DNA from: Saccharina japonica
Lineage: Eukaryota; Sar; Phaeophyceae; Laminariales; Laminariaceae
Direction of reading: 5' to 3'
NCBI GenBank assembly: GCA_008828725.1
Contig: MEHQ01000453.1
Span: forward strand, 52,310-116,309
Length of the DNA: 64,000 bases
Shown here: piece by piece, positions 22,390 through 33,673 of the stretch
How the letters are laid out: each line of letters begins with the position of its first letter
How positions within the stretch are numbered: position 1 is the first letter of the stretch
The notes under the pieces: generated by a model
Told to the model about the DNA's origin: nothing
The model's database searches: none
What the model saw: the letters and a program-made list of their open reading frames with translations, nothing else
Program-made: the position numbers and the translations under genes

Positions 22390-22656
22390 CTGGGCTGAGG
22401 GTACTCGATCACCCCCAAGCAGTGCCCCCGCCCCATCGCTGACCCCCGAATCCGGGTCTGGTGGCGAGGGAGGCGTGAGGTGTCCAAGGAGAGCAACAGA
22501 GCTCCCGTTCCCAGAGGAGGAGGTTGGCGTGTCGCCGAGGTCTGTGTCTGTGCTCGCTCTAGGGGACGACAGCAGGTCGATGGAGTGTTGGATGCCCGTG
22601 GGGAAGGTGTTATCTGTGCTGGGTCTCATGGTTCGAGGGTGCCGCATGTTGGGGAC
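22390..22656 (-). CDS. Long minus-strand gene, exon 2
   Basis: Eighty-nine codons, phase 0 at both ends, after an excellent acceptor with a long pyrimidine tract (CTTCCTCCTTCGCAG) and before GCCCAG|GTGTGG. It reads V-P-N-M-R-H-P-R-T-M-R-P-S-T-D-N-T-F, then S-I-D-L-L-S-S-P-R-A-S-T-D-T-D-L-G-D. It is Ser/Pro/Asp-rich and disordered, without a recognised domain. The opposite strand also has an open frame here, judged a shadow. Confidence 0.75.
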
Positions 22657-23327
22657 CTGCGAAGGAGGAAGCGCGGAAAGAGCGAGCGAGATTTACATGT
22701 ATGGGAGGGGGGAGGGGGGGGGGCATGATACAGAGGCAGCTGATAGTTCGTAGTCGATGTCTCTCTGTGGACGGGCGTTGGCTGGCTATGAGAGCAGCCT
22801 GGGCAATGTGTCGACGCATCGATAGTCACCGGCTTTGCTCGCGACCTCTTGTGCGTTTCGCATGAGCCGAGGTATTGGGACACCCCGCTCCTACTTAAAA
22901 TGCATATAATCGACACCGTCGTCAACAGCCTACATACTGCAAAAATAACCCCCGCCCGCACTATTCGTGAATGGAGACACAACGTACAGCGGTGCGTACT
23001 ACCGGTCAAGTCAGCGCGGGGTTAAAATGCGGCCATGTCACGACCACAACGCCTCACCATACTTTACGTATAGTAACCTGAAGAGTGGCATGTGTCTGGT
23101 ACCTGGCACACCTTTACTGGGGAACAAAGTAGTAATACTACAGTAATACTACAGTAATAGTAAGCAGAACCAAAATTTGGTGTGCAAAGACAAGGGGGGT
23201 GCATGGTTTTCGGGTCTATCGTAGGTTTTGATTACTACGTATTACTACGCGCCCTCCTGATAGTTTATGTTCGCAGTCCGTACGTAGCGAGTCGAGACGT
23301 TCAAACGTAGCGAGTCGAGACGTTCAC

Positions 23328-23497
23328 CTTCATGTAGTGCCGTTTGGTAGCCGTTCGCTCGTGTCCACCCCGCCCCTCCTTGGCCGCCTCATCGCCACCA
23401 CCCTTGCCGTCCGTCCCTCTTTCCCCCCTGCCGCCACCGTCGACACCGCCGCCGGAGTGCTTGTCTCGCCCCAACGCCTTCTGGCCCCCACTTGAGC
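23328..23497 (-). CDS. Long minus-strand gene, exon 1 of the visible part
   Basis: Enters in phase 1 after CCGTTTTCAG and leaves in phase 0 at ATGAAG|GTGAAC. It reads S-S-G-G-Q-K-A-L-G-R-D-K-H-S, then a Gly/Asp/Lys/Glu-rich stretch ending T-K-R-H-Y-M-K. There must be at least one more exon upstream because it enters in phase 1. A candidate lies in the polyglutamine frame at 26840-26983, where a donor (CATAG|GTCCAC) has the right phase; this link is speculative. Confidence 0.6.
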
Positions 23498-23529
23498 CTG
23501 AAAACGGGGCAGGGACACCACACCATTGA

Positions 23530-26350
23530 GTTAACAGCTGGTGTTGCCACTACTACGGAGTGTTGTGTTCGGCCGCTTTGCGATGTACGTTTTAGACCCG
23601 AAAGACCACATGACGCAAAGGGGAAACCTGTTTTATAACCACTTACTGCCGTATACGGTCACTTTGCTGCGTTTAGTTTGGACTCTCAAGCCCACAGAGC
23701 AAAGAAAGGTCTGAGAACAAGAAACGGCGCAAAAGAGGTTAGATGTGCAGCAGAGGAAATTATACTGACTTGTCTAATGCAATCGCTCTGCACTTTGCAC
23801 CATGAATGTAGTATGTACGTAAAACGCGACAGATACGTAATGCTAAGAGGGGTTTGACCTTGCGTTGCAATCAAGAGGGTGAGCGACAGGGTGCGAGGGT
23901 GCAAGCGTTTGGTAGGCTCATGGCCGATAGCCTTGTCTGTAATCCTTTTTTTTTTTCAAGAAAAAAATACCAGGTCCGTATACGAGTACAACACTTCGTA
24001 TATATGTATCTTCCAGCGTTAAGACACACCAGCAGGTGCAAGAACTACACCACATACAAAACTAGCGCGGAGTGTGGTGGTGGTGGTGGTGGTGGTGGTG
24101 GTGGTGTGGTTGGTGGTTGGTAGTGGTGTGTATGTCGTGGCCTTTCTGACCACTGGTCGCTGTCTTATAATGAGGAGCTAATGAGGCGAGGAGGGCGCTA
24201 GCCCGACGAGCCTCATTAGATGCTCTTCTATAAGGGGTCATGTACGCAGGTGTGGGGGTGTACCCCTGCTCACGAACGGACACAAACGGACAAAAAACAG
24301 TTCTGAAAACTGCCACAGCGTGTCTTTATTTACCGGATTGCTTAATATTGAGGTTTGTCTGTTCGCTTTTCTTTTTTTGGCGTGCGACGCGTACACTGAA
24401 CCGATTCAGACGCGCTCGGGACTGATAGACGCCCGCTATTTATGCGCACAGTCCCGTACTGCTCGTGTCGAAAGCGGTGCCGAGATCGCAGAGCTAGGCG
24501 ATAGTGACTGTCCTAAACTGTTGCCAGTGCCAAATTGTGTCACTGGGAGTTTTTATTCAACCCTCCGCACTCTTTCAAGCACCAAGACACACACAGCAGT
24601 AGATTTATAGCAGCAACAAGCGACCAACATCACCACCAGCAAACGCCACCACCACCACGACCACTATCGCCACCCCCGCCACACCAGCCGCACGAGCACC
24701 AGAAGCTGCTGTTGCTCATAGTTGCTGGTGGTCGTTGGTGGTGGCTTGGTACCGTGGTCTGGTAATGGTGGTCTTGTGCTTGGTGCGATGGTGGCTCGAG
24801 AAGAGAGAGCTTGTACACAGAAACCACCACCACAGGATTTGTTGCTGCTGCAACAAGCAAAACCAGCACCACCCAGCAAACACCATCACAACCACCACGA
24901 CCGCCACCAGTACCACCACGACCGCCACCAGTAGCTATATCGAAGATGACTAAATTTAGTCTTGCAATAAGCCTGTCCTGGTGGTGGTGGTGTGGTCGCA
25001 GCAGGTGGTGATGGTGATGTGGTGGTGTGGCTTACCTAGCGCTCTCTCCTGAGAACGAGCACCATAAGAAAGAAGCACCAGACACCAACACCATGTAAGA
25101 CGGAAACATGACAGCAGTAGTACCAGCAACCTCAACTACCACCACCACAAACACCACAGGCACCACCGCCACCAGCCGAGCAACAGGAGCACCAGAAGCT
25201 TGTTGTTCGCAGTGGCTGGTCGTCGTGGTGTCAAGTTGGGTGATCCTCGTGGTAGTCGGTACCCCCCCAGCCAGTACACCAGACAACCGCTTGCCATATA
25301 CCTGGTATGTACAGCAGCAGCAGTGCCTGGTACATACAACAGAAGTTTTGTTTTGGCCAACGTACCGGGTACGAAAACCCAACGACACGAGCCAAACAAA
25401 AAAAGAAAAACAAAAAGACAATAAAACACGATTTCTGAAATGATACAGATTTTACGAAATACGAGCAAAAAGACAATACAAATAAAAACGAATTCTGAAA
25501 TGATTCAGATTTCTTAGTTTGCATTTTTCTCTGTACAAGGTTTTTGCGCTGACACGCATCGCTTAACAATAAATGTTGGTGGGTGGTGTTGGTGATTGTG
25601 GGACTACCAGCCCAGGGACCAACCGACCTGATACCTGATACAGATTTTACAAAATACGAGCAAAAAGATCATACAACAAAAACGAATTATGAAATGATTC
25701 AGATGTATTTGTTTACTGGTACATTTTTCTCTGTACTCGTACAAGGTTTTTGCGCTGACACGCATCGCTTAATTAACAGTAAATGTTGGTGGGTGGTGTT
25801 GGTGATTGTGGGACTACCAGCCGAGGGACCAACCGACCAACCCAGTAAATCTCTCACCCACCACGCACACCCATCAATTACCTGCCGGTCAGTAAAAAAA
25901 GGTTTATGTGCTGACCCAAATCGCTTAGAATAAAAAACGATCCCATCAATGACAATTGCAGGAACACAGCAAAAAGAGAAGAGCCGCCAACGCAGTAGCT
26001 TAATGCAGTTAGGAGTTTGACCATTTGAAGGCGTCTGTCACGCTCCTCATTCCCACCGTTCTTGTAATGTTGAACTCGATACATATCCCTCCTTGAGGGC
26101 ATTAGATGAGGCTTGGTCACCCCTTGATACGAGTGAAAATGTACGGAGGTTTCGTGCTGCTCGGGTGCTGTGCTGTGGCTCGGAAATACTCTATTTGGTT
26201 GGTTGCACCGCTTATAATACTGGTACAGCAGTAGTACCCCTTGCGTACGTAGCCAACCAGAGTGCGCAAATGGCTACCTTACGAAGGTTCACTATCAGCA
26301 GGTGACCACTACACCACTCTACTGCTGTCAGCATTAATACGAGCTAGGAT
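23530..26350. repeat. GTG/CAC-rich and tandem repeat region
   Basis: A pure GTG tract at 24074-24115 and dispersed CCACCACGACC/GGTGGT stretches at 24600-25200 dominate. At about 25448-25632 and 25640-25838 there are two copies of a roughly 195-bp unit (shared: TTTTTGCGCTGACACGCATC and GGTGGTGTTGGTGATTGTGG). A third partial copy sits at 25840-25930. No secure gene was seen; a 96-codon plus-strand frame at 24320-24610 with a hydrophobic start is mildly protein-like. Confidence 0.7.
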
Positions 26351-26499
26351 TTTTTGTAACACAACACTTTACACTCGACTCTAGTCGCCTACCTCATATG
26401 ATGAATCTGTGAATAGACTACGATAGTATCGGAGATGTGGAGCACAAGGCGGCGGAACACAGCTACAAATAACACGAGTACCGACTCGGTACAAGTACC

Positions 26500-27191
26500 G
26501 ACCATGAGGAACCCTGGTGCCAGTAAATAGACAGACAGACACAGACACAGACACATTGAGGCTCGAGACAGAAGAAACTCGTATCATGATTATTTGAAAG
26601 TTTGAAATGATGAAGAGGAACGTCCGGAAATAATAGGGTTGATCCAGTGATCCAGTGATCCACTTGACACAGTTAGCTGCCGCGGCAGCAGGAGTACTGC
26701 AGTGTACGTACGAGCTCGTATCATAGTTGGCAGGAGTGAAGTTGGCCTTGAACGCAAGTGTTCGAGGTGGACCTATGCAGCGCAGACAGCAGCAATGCTG
26801 GAAATACAGCAAGCAGAACGGACATTCAAGGGCTTTCGTCTCAGCTTTACTATCAATCGCACCAGGTCTGGATGCCGCAGCGTAGTACACATCATCGTCC
26901 CAGTCCTCATCGTAGCCATCACGCCCCTGCTGCTGCTGCTGCTGTTGCTGGTGCTGTGGGTATCTCTGGTCTGCCCGAGGCATCTATCCACCGGTGGGTT
27001 GAAGGTTCAAGATGACCTTGACATTCCTCCAAAGCTCTGTCAGCCGATTCCTCGTAGATAGACGACCTAGAGGCCGCACAGCAATCGACACAGATTTCCA
27101 GAGGGCTCCTTTTGATGGTGAGCGGCTCGAAGCGGCTCGAAGATTTCCGGTCAAGACAGCGGTGTGTTTCTCTATCGCTACGAAAGCTGCT

Positions 27192-27251
<60 letters not shown>

Positions 27252-27604
27252 TGCTGCTGCACCTCGCAGCTAGAGTGTTCTACCCTGAGGACATTCAAAA
27301 AGCTGTTGTGTGACAGCGCGCTAAATATGGCGAGCGCTGGCAACCTGTAGAGCTCTTCACACGAGCTCCACTATCAGTTGACTGTCGCGACACTCCTCTG
27401 TCAGAAGAGATGTGTGATTGTGTCACAGGTCACAGGCTCGCGAGCTTGAAGCTTTGTCGACACGTCCCTCTTCGTGTCTTCGAGAGGAGGCTTGAGAGTC
27501 AAATTCGCAGGGGAGTTCCAAGTAAATAGCGTTCGCATGCGGGGTGCAGACGTTCCTCCGCAAGGCGAGAAGGCCAAGCGACTTCGACTCGCTTCGCAGG
27601 CCAA
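26500..27604 (-). pseudogene. Decayed or multi-exon minus-strand coding region with polyglutamine
   Basis: Three consecutive open segments lie in the same minus-strand frame: 27604-27401, 27343-26984 and 26983 onward. They are separated by stop codons, including one TAG directly before an ATG. The middle segment has about 23 Gln followed by protein-like sequence (A-L-W-K-S-V-S-I-A-V-R-P-L-G-R-L, then L-T-E-L-W-R-N-V-K). The last starts M-P-R-A-D-Q-R-Y-P-Q-H with eight Gln, then D-E-D-W-D-D-D-V-Y-Y, and has C-P-F-C further on. Retained frame across stops suggests a degenerating gene or a mobile-element gag-like frame. Alternatively these are exons of the long minus-strand gene. Confidence 0.4.
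27197..27260. repeat. CAG/CTG tract
   Basis: About 21 CTG units on the plus strand, giving the polyglutamine of the minus-strand frame at 27343-26984. Confidence 0.9.
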
Positions 27605-28678
27605 CCCTGGAGCTCTACAAGCCAGCCAGGGCCCTCAGGTGATGTCCTGACTAACGACAAGGTGTATCACTTGTTTCAGTCTCGAAATGCCGTTTTTGGT
27701 TTGAAACTGTTCGCTCTGCGCTTGTACAAACCGAGCACCAGCTCTTTTGATTTTGGAGTTAACACGTCCGAGCGAAGATCTCCGTACAACGAGCACCAGT
27801 AGTAGACCTCTCATCGTCTCAGCATACCACTGAGTGCAGCAGGTTAGATGCTTCGAAGCTTAGAAGTGTCAGCAGAGTTCCTTGCGGGCATTACTGCGGT
27901 TGATCAGCAGACGAAGTGTTAAAACCTGGTGTGTATGCTGCATGGCGTATGGCATAGGGTACCGACCTGCAGCTGCTGCGTTGGGATGTCGTTGTCTCTT
28001 GTTGCTTTTGAAAACAGAAGTGCCCCTGGTGCAACCTGCAACCTTACCTCCAACCGATCTTGCACGGGCCGAAGCTGATCCACGTACGTATTGACAGCAG
28101 TAGAATACTTGTAAAGACATCAACAGCCTCAAACAGTAGTAATGTGCTGTCTCTGCAGCAGTAGAGCTACTGGTTCACTGCTGTACTGGGTGAGGGCCCC
28201 TGGGCTCTCTGGTGGCATTCAAGCAATGCGAACAAGAAAAGTGACTTTTTGGGGCGATTCGGAAATTGTGGGTTCAACCAAACATCATTATTCCGCCCGT
28301 CAAACATGACAACATGACATGCCAGAATGCAGAAAATCATCACGTGAAGTATCAGGTACTGCCGTGTCCGCTACCTGGTATGCAGCACTACGGGCAGCAG
28401 CAGCAGCAGCAAACTCGCTGCTGCCGTCGCCAATCAAAGGCATCTCCCGTCCTTCTCCCATCCCCAAGGATGTGTCTATATCACAATACGTGCGAGGTAC
28501 ATGATATTATAGGAGTACGACAAGCGCGGGCGTTTTCCAGTTTTCGTGTGAAGTCGTCAACTCGGTGTTTAGTGTTTTATTAGTGTTTAATCCTGTTTTT
28601 CGGAGTGCGGTGTTGTTTTTGATCAAGCTTGAAGAGGACAATGACGGCCGTTGAAGTTGCATCCAACTCCAAACATTC

Positions 28679-29001
28679 CACAGATGCTCCGAGTATACTC
28701 GGAGTATTGAGTAGTTTTCGTACTCCGAGTACTGAGAGTATTAGAGTACTGGTGGCCTAAATACTCGGAGTGCTTGGAGTGTGAGCAGTACTGAAGGCCT
28801 AAATACTCCGAGTACTGGGAGTATGAGCAGTACTTATACTCGAGTACAAGCAGTACTCGGAGTAAAAACATCGAAATTACTCGGAGTACTCCGAGTATCG
28901 AGAGTATTGAACACCGAAATACTGCGAGTAAACAAAGTACCTGAAGTATTTTTTTCTCGAAAATACTGTAATTATACTTCTAGGTAATGGGAGCATCTGT
29001 G
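28679..29001 (+). mobile_element. Element built from TACTCCGAGTA palindromes, copy 1
   Basis: Bounded by CACAGATGCTCC and its exact inverse GGAGCATCTGTG. The inside is almost entirely repeats of the 11-bp near-palindrome TACTC(C/G)GAGTA with short spacers. A second copy follows at 29091-29430 in the same orientation. No coding frame is credible. Confidence 0.8.
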
Positions 29002-29090
29002 AATTTTGAAATGCTATAAACGCCAGTCACATGCTCCCAGAACCTGGGAGGAATGACGGCCGAGTCTTTAAAAGTGACGTAAAGATGCTC

Positions 29091-29430
29091 CTAACGTACT
29101 TCACACTCCGAGTATACTCCGAGTATCGAGTACATTTCGTACTCCGAGTACTTAAGAGTATCAGAGTACTGGCGGCCTGAATACTCGGAGTACTTGGAGT
29201 ATGAGCAGTACTGAAGCCCCAAATACTCGGAGTACAAGGAGTACCCGCAGTATCGGACCCCGAAATACTCCGAGTACAAGCAGTATCGAGAGTGTTCATA
29301 CTCGAAATACTCCGAGTACGACCAGTATCCCGGAGTATCGAACCCCGAAATACTCCGAGTACACGAAGTACCTGAAATATTTTATCTCCAATACTCCTTA
29401 CTTTACTCCAAGGTACTCGGAGCATCTGTG
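29091..29430 (+). mobile_element. Element built from TACTCCGAGTA palindromes, copy 2
   Basis: Bounded by AAGATGCTCC and GGAGCATCTGTG. Collinear with copy 1 (shared order of blocks such as GGCCTRAATACTCGGAGT and GAGCAGTACTGAAG) but diverged. A short motif, AATGACGGCCG, precedes both copies. Confidence 0.8.
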
Positions 29431-29788
29431 AAACATTCCTCTCCCAAAACAATCACCAACATGACGAGTAATCGTACCCCTATCCCTACCGGTGTGGCGT
29501 TGGTGCGTTGGCCGTAGATTGAACTCGTATGCATACACCCGAAGCACCCTCCTCCGCTCTTCGCCGGAATCCTTCATCATCTGTGATTCCGTTTACATGC
29601 TGCGACTTTTGCCAGAAGCGCTGCCGTCATACTATATACGAGTACACCTGGTACTCGTATACCAGGTATATAAAGAGGCAGGAAGGGGTGTTTTTTTGTT
29701 TCTGGTTAGAAAACCAAGAAAAGGCTCGCGCTTCATTACAAGCATGTACTCGTATTACATGAGCAAGCAAGTAAACAAGTGCAACTCC

Positions 29789-30562
29789 CGACACGCCAAA
29801 GGTCGTACGCCTTGGTCTGCGATCACTTGTCACTTTGAGGCAGCACAGTCTTCCCCCCGCACTGCAACTGTTGCAAAAGGGGGAAGAAACCTGTCACCTC
29901 TTTCAAAGAGACTACTGTCGCGCGCCCGTCGCCATGAAGCTGCACACCTCCCTCACTGGTGCAGCCACTGCAGTCAGCGCCATGCCATTTGCGCCTGTCC
30001 CCAACCGTGCCATTGTCTGTCAGTTCAACCCTCTCGCCGGCGGCCACGCTAGCAACGCCAACATGGCCGCCAGCAAGCTGGTCACAACGGGCGCATGCAG
30101 CAACCGCCAAACCGGCAGCGGAAGCCGCGCCCCAAAACCAGGGCAACGTTGAAAAGCCTGTGGGACACTGGGAGTTCCCAGTGTCCCACAGGCTTTTCGA
30201 CGCTGCCGTAGGTGCAGTGCGGGCGCGGCTTCCGCTGCTGATTTGACGGTTGCTGCCTACGCCCGTTGCGACCAGCTTGCTGGCGGCCATGTTGGCGTTG
30301 CTGGCATGGCTGCTGTTCGAGAGGACTGCACATGGCGGACAACGGCACGGTTGGGGGACAGGCGCAAATGACATGGCGCTAACAGTGGCTGCACCAGTGA
30401 GGGAGGCGTGCAGCTTCATGGCGACGGGCGCGCTCGACAGTCTCTTTAAAAGTGGTTGCACGTTTCTCCCCTCTTTGCAACAATTCAGATGCAGGGGTCA
30501 GACTGTGCTGCCACAAAGTGACAGCGATCGCAGACCAAGGCGTACGGTCTTTGGCGTGTCGA
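29789..30562. repeat. Fold-back inverted repeat of about 2 x 385 bp
   Basis: The arms meet near 30174 in a perfect palindrome around GGGACACTGGGAGTTCCC. Arms extend out to CGACACGCCAAAG on the left and its inverse on the right. They are roughly 85-90 percent identical by eye, with small indels. Each arm contains an open frame starting M-K-L-H-(T/A)-S-L-T-G-A-A-T with a hydrophobic, secretory-like start, and continuing past S-N-A-N-M-A-A-S-K-L-V. The frame is coding-like in both orientations but the family was not recognised. Confidence 0.85.
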
Positions 30563-31690
30563 TCGACATCCGATCCGAATCGGGGCATTAGAGCGCGGAA
30601 GCGCAGTTCGGAGGCGGATACAGTCTGGCCTTTCTCCGACTTGAATGCTGCTATTTCAATGGCACACTCTTCTACACTGCTCGCGGGCATTAGGATGTCG
30701 TGCACCGCAAGCTTGTTGAAAAGATGGAGCGCGGAGAAATCGAGGTGTTGTCGGAGCAGCTTAACTCCATGCTGCAACAACTGGCAGGTTTAAGTGTTTT
30801 GAGTAGTCCCGCGACGTCTGTGTTCTTGTCCGAGTCGAACAACTAAAGCCCTGTCCAACCCAGATCCCTGTCCAGCCTGCTCCTACGTATGCAGCAATGT
30901 TGTCCGCACCAAAGGCTGTGACCTTTTACCCCTAATGACGAGCGTAGCTTACCGCGTTTGAATGGTAGTGCAGACGTCGACGTAGCTGACGTACTACTGT
31001 CGCAGTTCCGCATGGTTGCTGGTTTTCGAGCCAAATCCGTCGCGCCTAACGACGATATTTTTGCTGATAATCTTGCGGTCGAGCATTTGAGTCTGGTCTT
31101 CGACGGTCCTTGTCTGACGTTGTGCCAACAACTAGTGTCTGGTAGGATTGTCTAGAGCGCGAACGGTGTGAATGCCGAGAACGTCAACATCCCCGGCGCG
31201 AACCACCAGATTTAAAAAACTCCAAGCCCAGACATAATTCGGGGTTCTACACCAGTAGAATTATGTACTATTAATAGACGTGTTGTAAACCTTCGTCTCT
31301 GGTTCCATCGCTTTCGAGTTTTGGTGGAGTGCGAGCTCTGTATCACCACCAAAACTGGGGGGTGATGTGGATATCATGTCCCCGGAACCAACACGCCTAC
31401 TCTCATAAGTCGAAACCCTTCGCATCTTCGAGAAAGTCGTTGTCGAAGCTCTCCTCGGGAACTCGGGAGATTGTCATGCCTAGAGCCTTTTCCTTCACGT
31501 TCCGCTGACTGATCCTCTGCGGCGGCTAAACTGCCTGGTGAATCCGCCGCATCGGGACTTAGGAAGGTCCCGCTGAATGGTCCTTTGACCCGAGTGCCGC
31601 GACAGCAATGACAACTGCTCGCCCTCGGCTCTCACTTGCTTGTCTTCACTCCCTTGCCCTCGGACTGCTGTCTCAGCACGAGCTGTCACA
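30379..31690 (-). pseudogene. Degenerate minus-strand coding region
   Basis: The segment 30780-30379 reads L-Q-H-G-V-K-L-L-R-Q-H-L-D-F-S-A-L-H-L-F, then S-S-V-E-E-C-A-I-E-I-A-A-F-K-S-E-K-G-Q, and runs into the right arm of the fold-back. Segment 31689-31495 in the same frame is charged and protein-like (G-S-E-D-K-Q-V-R-A-E-G-E-Q-L-S). Between them, both strands carry short protein-like pieces with stops. This fits an old coding element, perhaps the source of the fold-back arms. No family was recognised. Confidence 0.35.
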
Positions 31691-32743
31691 CACTCCAGCC
31701 GTCGTAGTTTACTAGTTAGAACACTCCGCTCACGCAGAGAGGAGTGAGATCACGACCCACCGACGGTGACGAATGCAGTGTTTTGTTTCAATCACTATGC
31801 CAGTACGGAGTGGTCTTGTATGCATCTGTGTATTATTAGAGTTGTTTGCGTATTACAAATTCCTGAAGATTCTTTACTTCAGACCAAAACAACGAAAGAA
31901 GTGAAATTCCTTTCCGTATCGTTTTAGTTGAGTTGTGTTTGCGGGTAAGCTATCATAAACCGTCTTCGCAAACCCCCCATGCCGTATCAGAAAGGGGCAG
32001 GGGGCACGGCGGCGAAACAAACAAGCAAAATGCGATGCATGGAGCATGGATGCATGGGTGGTGAATGCGAAATGTCCACACGACACACGAGGGCAAACGA
32101 ATCGAAAATATTTTGTAGACCTCGTGGTACAGATGTACCGTATCGGTATAACATCAAACAATAAGCACCTTAACACCAAGCAAGCACAACAGTAGGAGCA
32201 GCGGTATTGGCCGCAACAGCGACAGAGCTACGACGCTGCTGAAAGTCTAACGATAGCAGCAGCGCCGTACATAGAAGGCAGAAGAAGCTACAAAATACAG
32301 CAGCAGCAACAACTATCAACAATACAGCAAGCAGCAACAGCTTCGAGGTATGTACAACACAGCAGCTGCACTCTACAGCAGTACGTAGCTTACTTTTGTG
32401 CCACTGCGCCGGAGCCCTACGCTTGAAGCCCGCTCGGCGCATAGACCACGGCAACATCACACCGCCGTGCTGCTGCTGCAGCAGCCGTGGTGGGATTAAA
32501 AAAGAAAGGCTTGTGCATATCCCAGGAGCTGTATGGGGCTCTAGCATGTCATACGAGAAGACGGCATGCGATCAGTCGGTGCAGAACAACATGCCTAAGT
32601 ATTGGCTGGCTGGCGGCCCTGCTAAACGGTCCGACGCAGCTCGTCCGCCTCATATTTCATGGGCCAGGTCATGCATTGGGCCTCCATGCTCTATAGACGG
32701 AGGCCATCGTGTTAGGGTTAGCGTTAGCGTTCGCGTTAGGACA

Positions 32744-33080
32744 CGTGCTACGATAGATGTAGTATTAACATAGGTATACCTTTTTTTGGCCGAAACGTTT
32801 TCGGAACGACGGGGCTCCTTTCCTTACCTTAACCCAAAATCTTCGGAATTTGATAATTGTGTTGCAATATTTTTCGTTGTACACTTAGGCCATTTTTTAT
32901 TATTATTGTTCATCGGGCATGATATGATAGCACCTTTTGTTTTATCTCCAACCCCAGTGTTCAGACTACTGCAGGTATAGAGGTCCTATACTACAATCAA
33001 GATAATCAAGTGACCACCCTCAGAAGGTGATACCATGGCCTGTATGCAGGTGCACCTCTATTATACCATATAGCCTGCGT
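32744..33080. mobile_element. Family C inverted-repeat element copy
   Basis: Starts GTGCTACGATAGATGTA and ends near GGTGCACCTCTATTATACC. Internal blocks are collinear with the copy at 19168-19490. Confidence 0.65.
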
Positions 33081-33374
33081 CTTATTAATAGGACACTACT
33101 GTAGCCTTGCTTGCTGTGTCGAGAGCCTCTGCTGGAGATAGAAGAGGGAAAATGGCTTGGAAATTGTTCGGGGTGTTCGTAGACCAACCATGCCGATAAG
33201 TAAAAACGGCAAAGGTGAAAGTAACGATCGTTACTTTTGTAGAGCTTTTCCCGTTTTTTTTTCTTCAAAAATTGCATTTATTCTAGCCCTCGGGACAATT
33301 TTTCAGAACGTACTTTGTCTAGTTTGTTTTTACGCAAACACTCAATTAATAGAGTTGTACCCCGTTCGTCTATC

Positions 33375-33525
33375 ATACTACCCGGGTACCCGACGGGGAA
33401 TACCCGGATCTGTCACTACCCATTCGGGCACATGTATACATAGGACCTATTTTCCGGCAGGTATTTCGATCCAGGTACCCGGGTATCCGGGCACCCGACA
33501 TGAACGGGTACCCGGGTACCACGGT
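33375..33525. repeat. GGTACCCGGGTACC-type palindromic array
   Basis: Multiple overlapping copies of ACCCGGGTACC and GGGTACCCG occur here. Further arrays are at 34511-34590 and 34885-35000. Two of the three flank the 830-bp element at 33674-34503. Confidence 0.75.
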
Positions 33526-33673
33526 TGATTTACGTGTCGCCGGTGCGATCCCTCGCCGTACCTCCTAGAAATGTTATCAATGTGCTTGTTGGAGCCCCTG
33601 ACATTTTTTTTTCTGATATATTGTCTGGGTTTTTAGAAGGTATGGTGAGGGGTATCGCACCTGGGGCGCGTAA

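Noticed and set aside
31979..32164. 61-codon frame rich in Lys/Arg and Cys
   Set aside because: No start context, borders or similarity; the composition is typical of random frames here.
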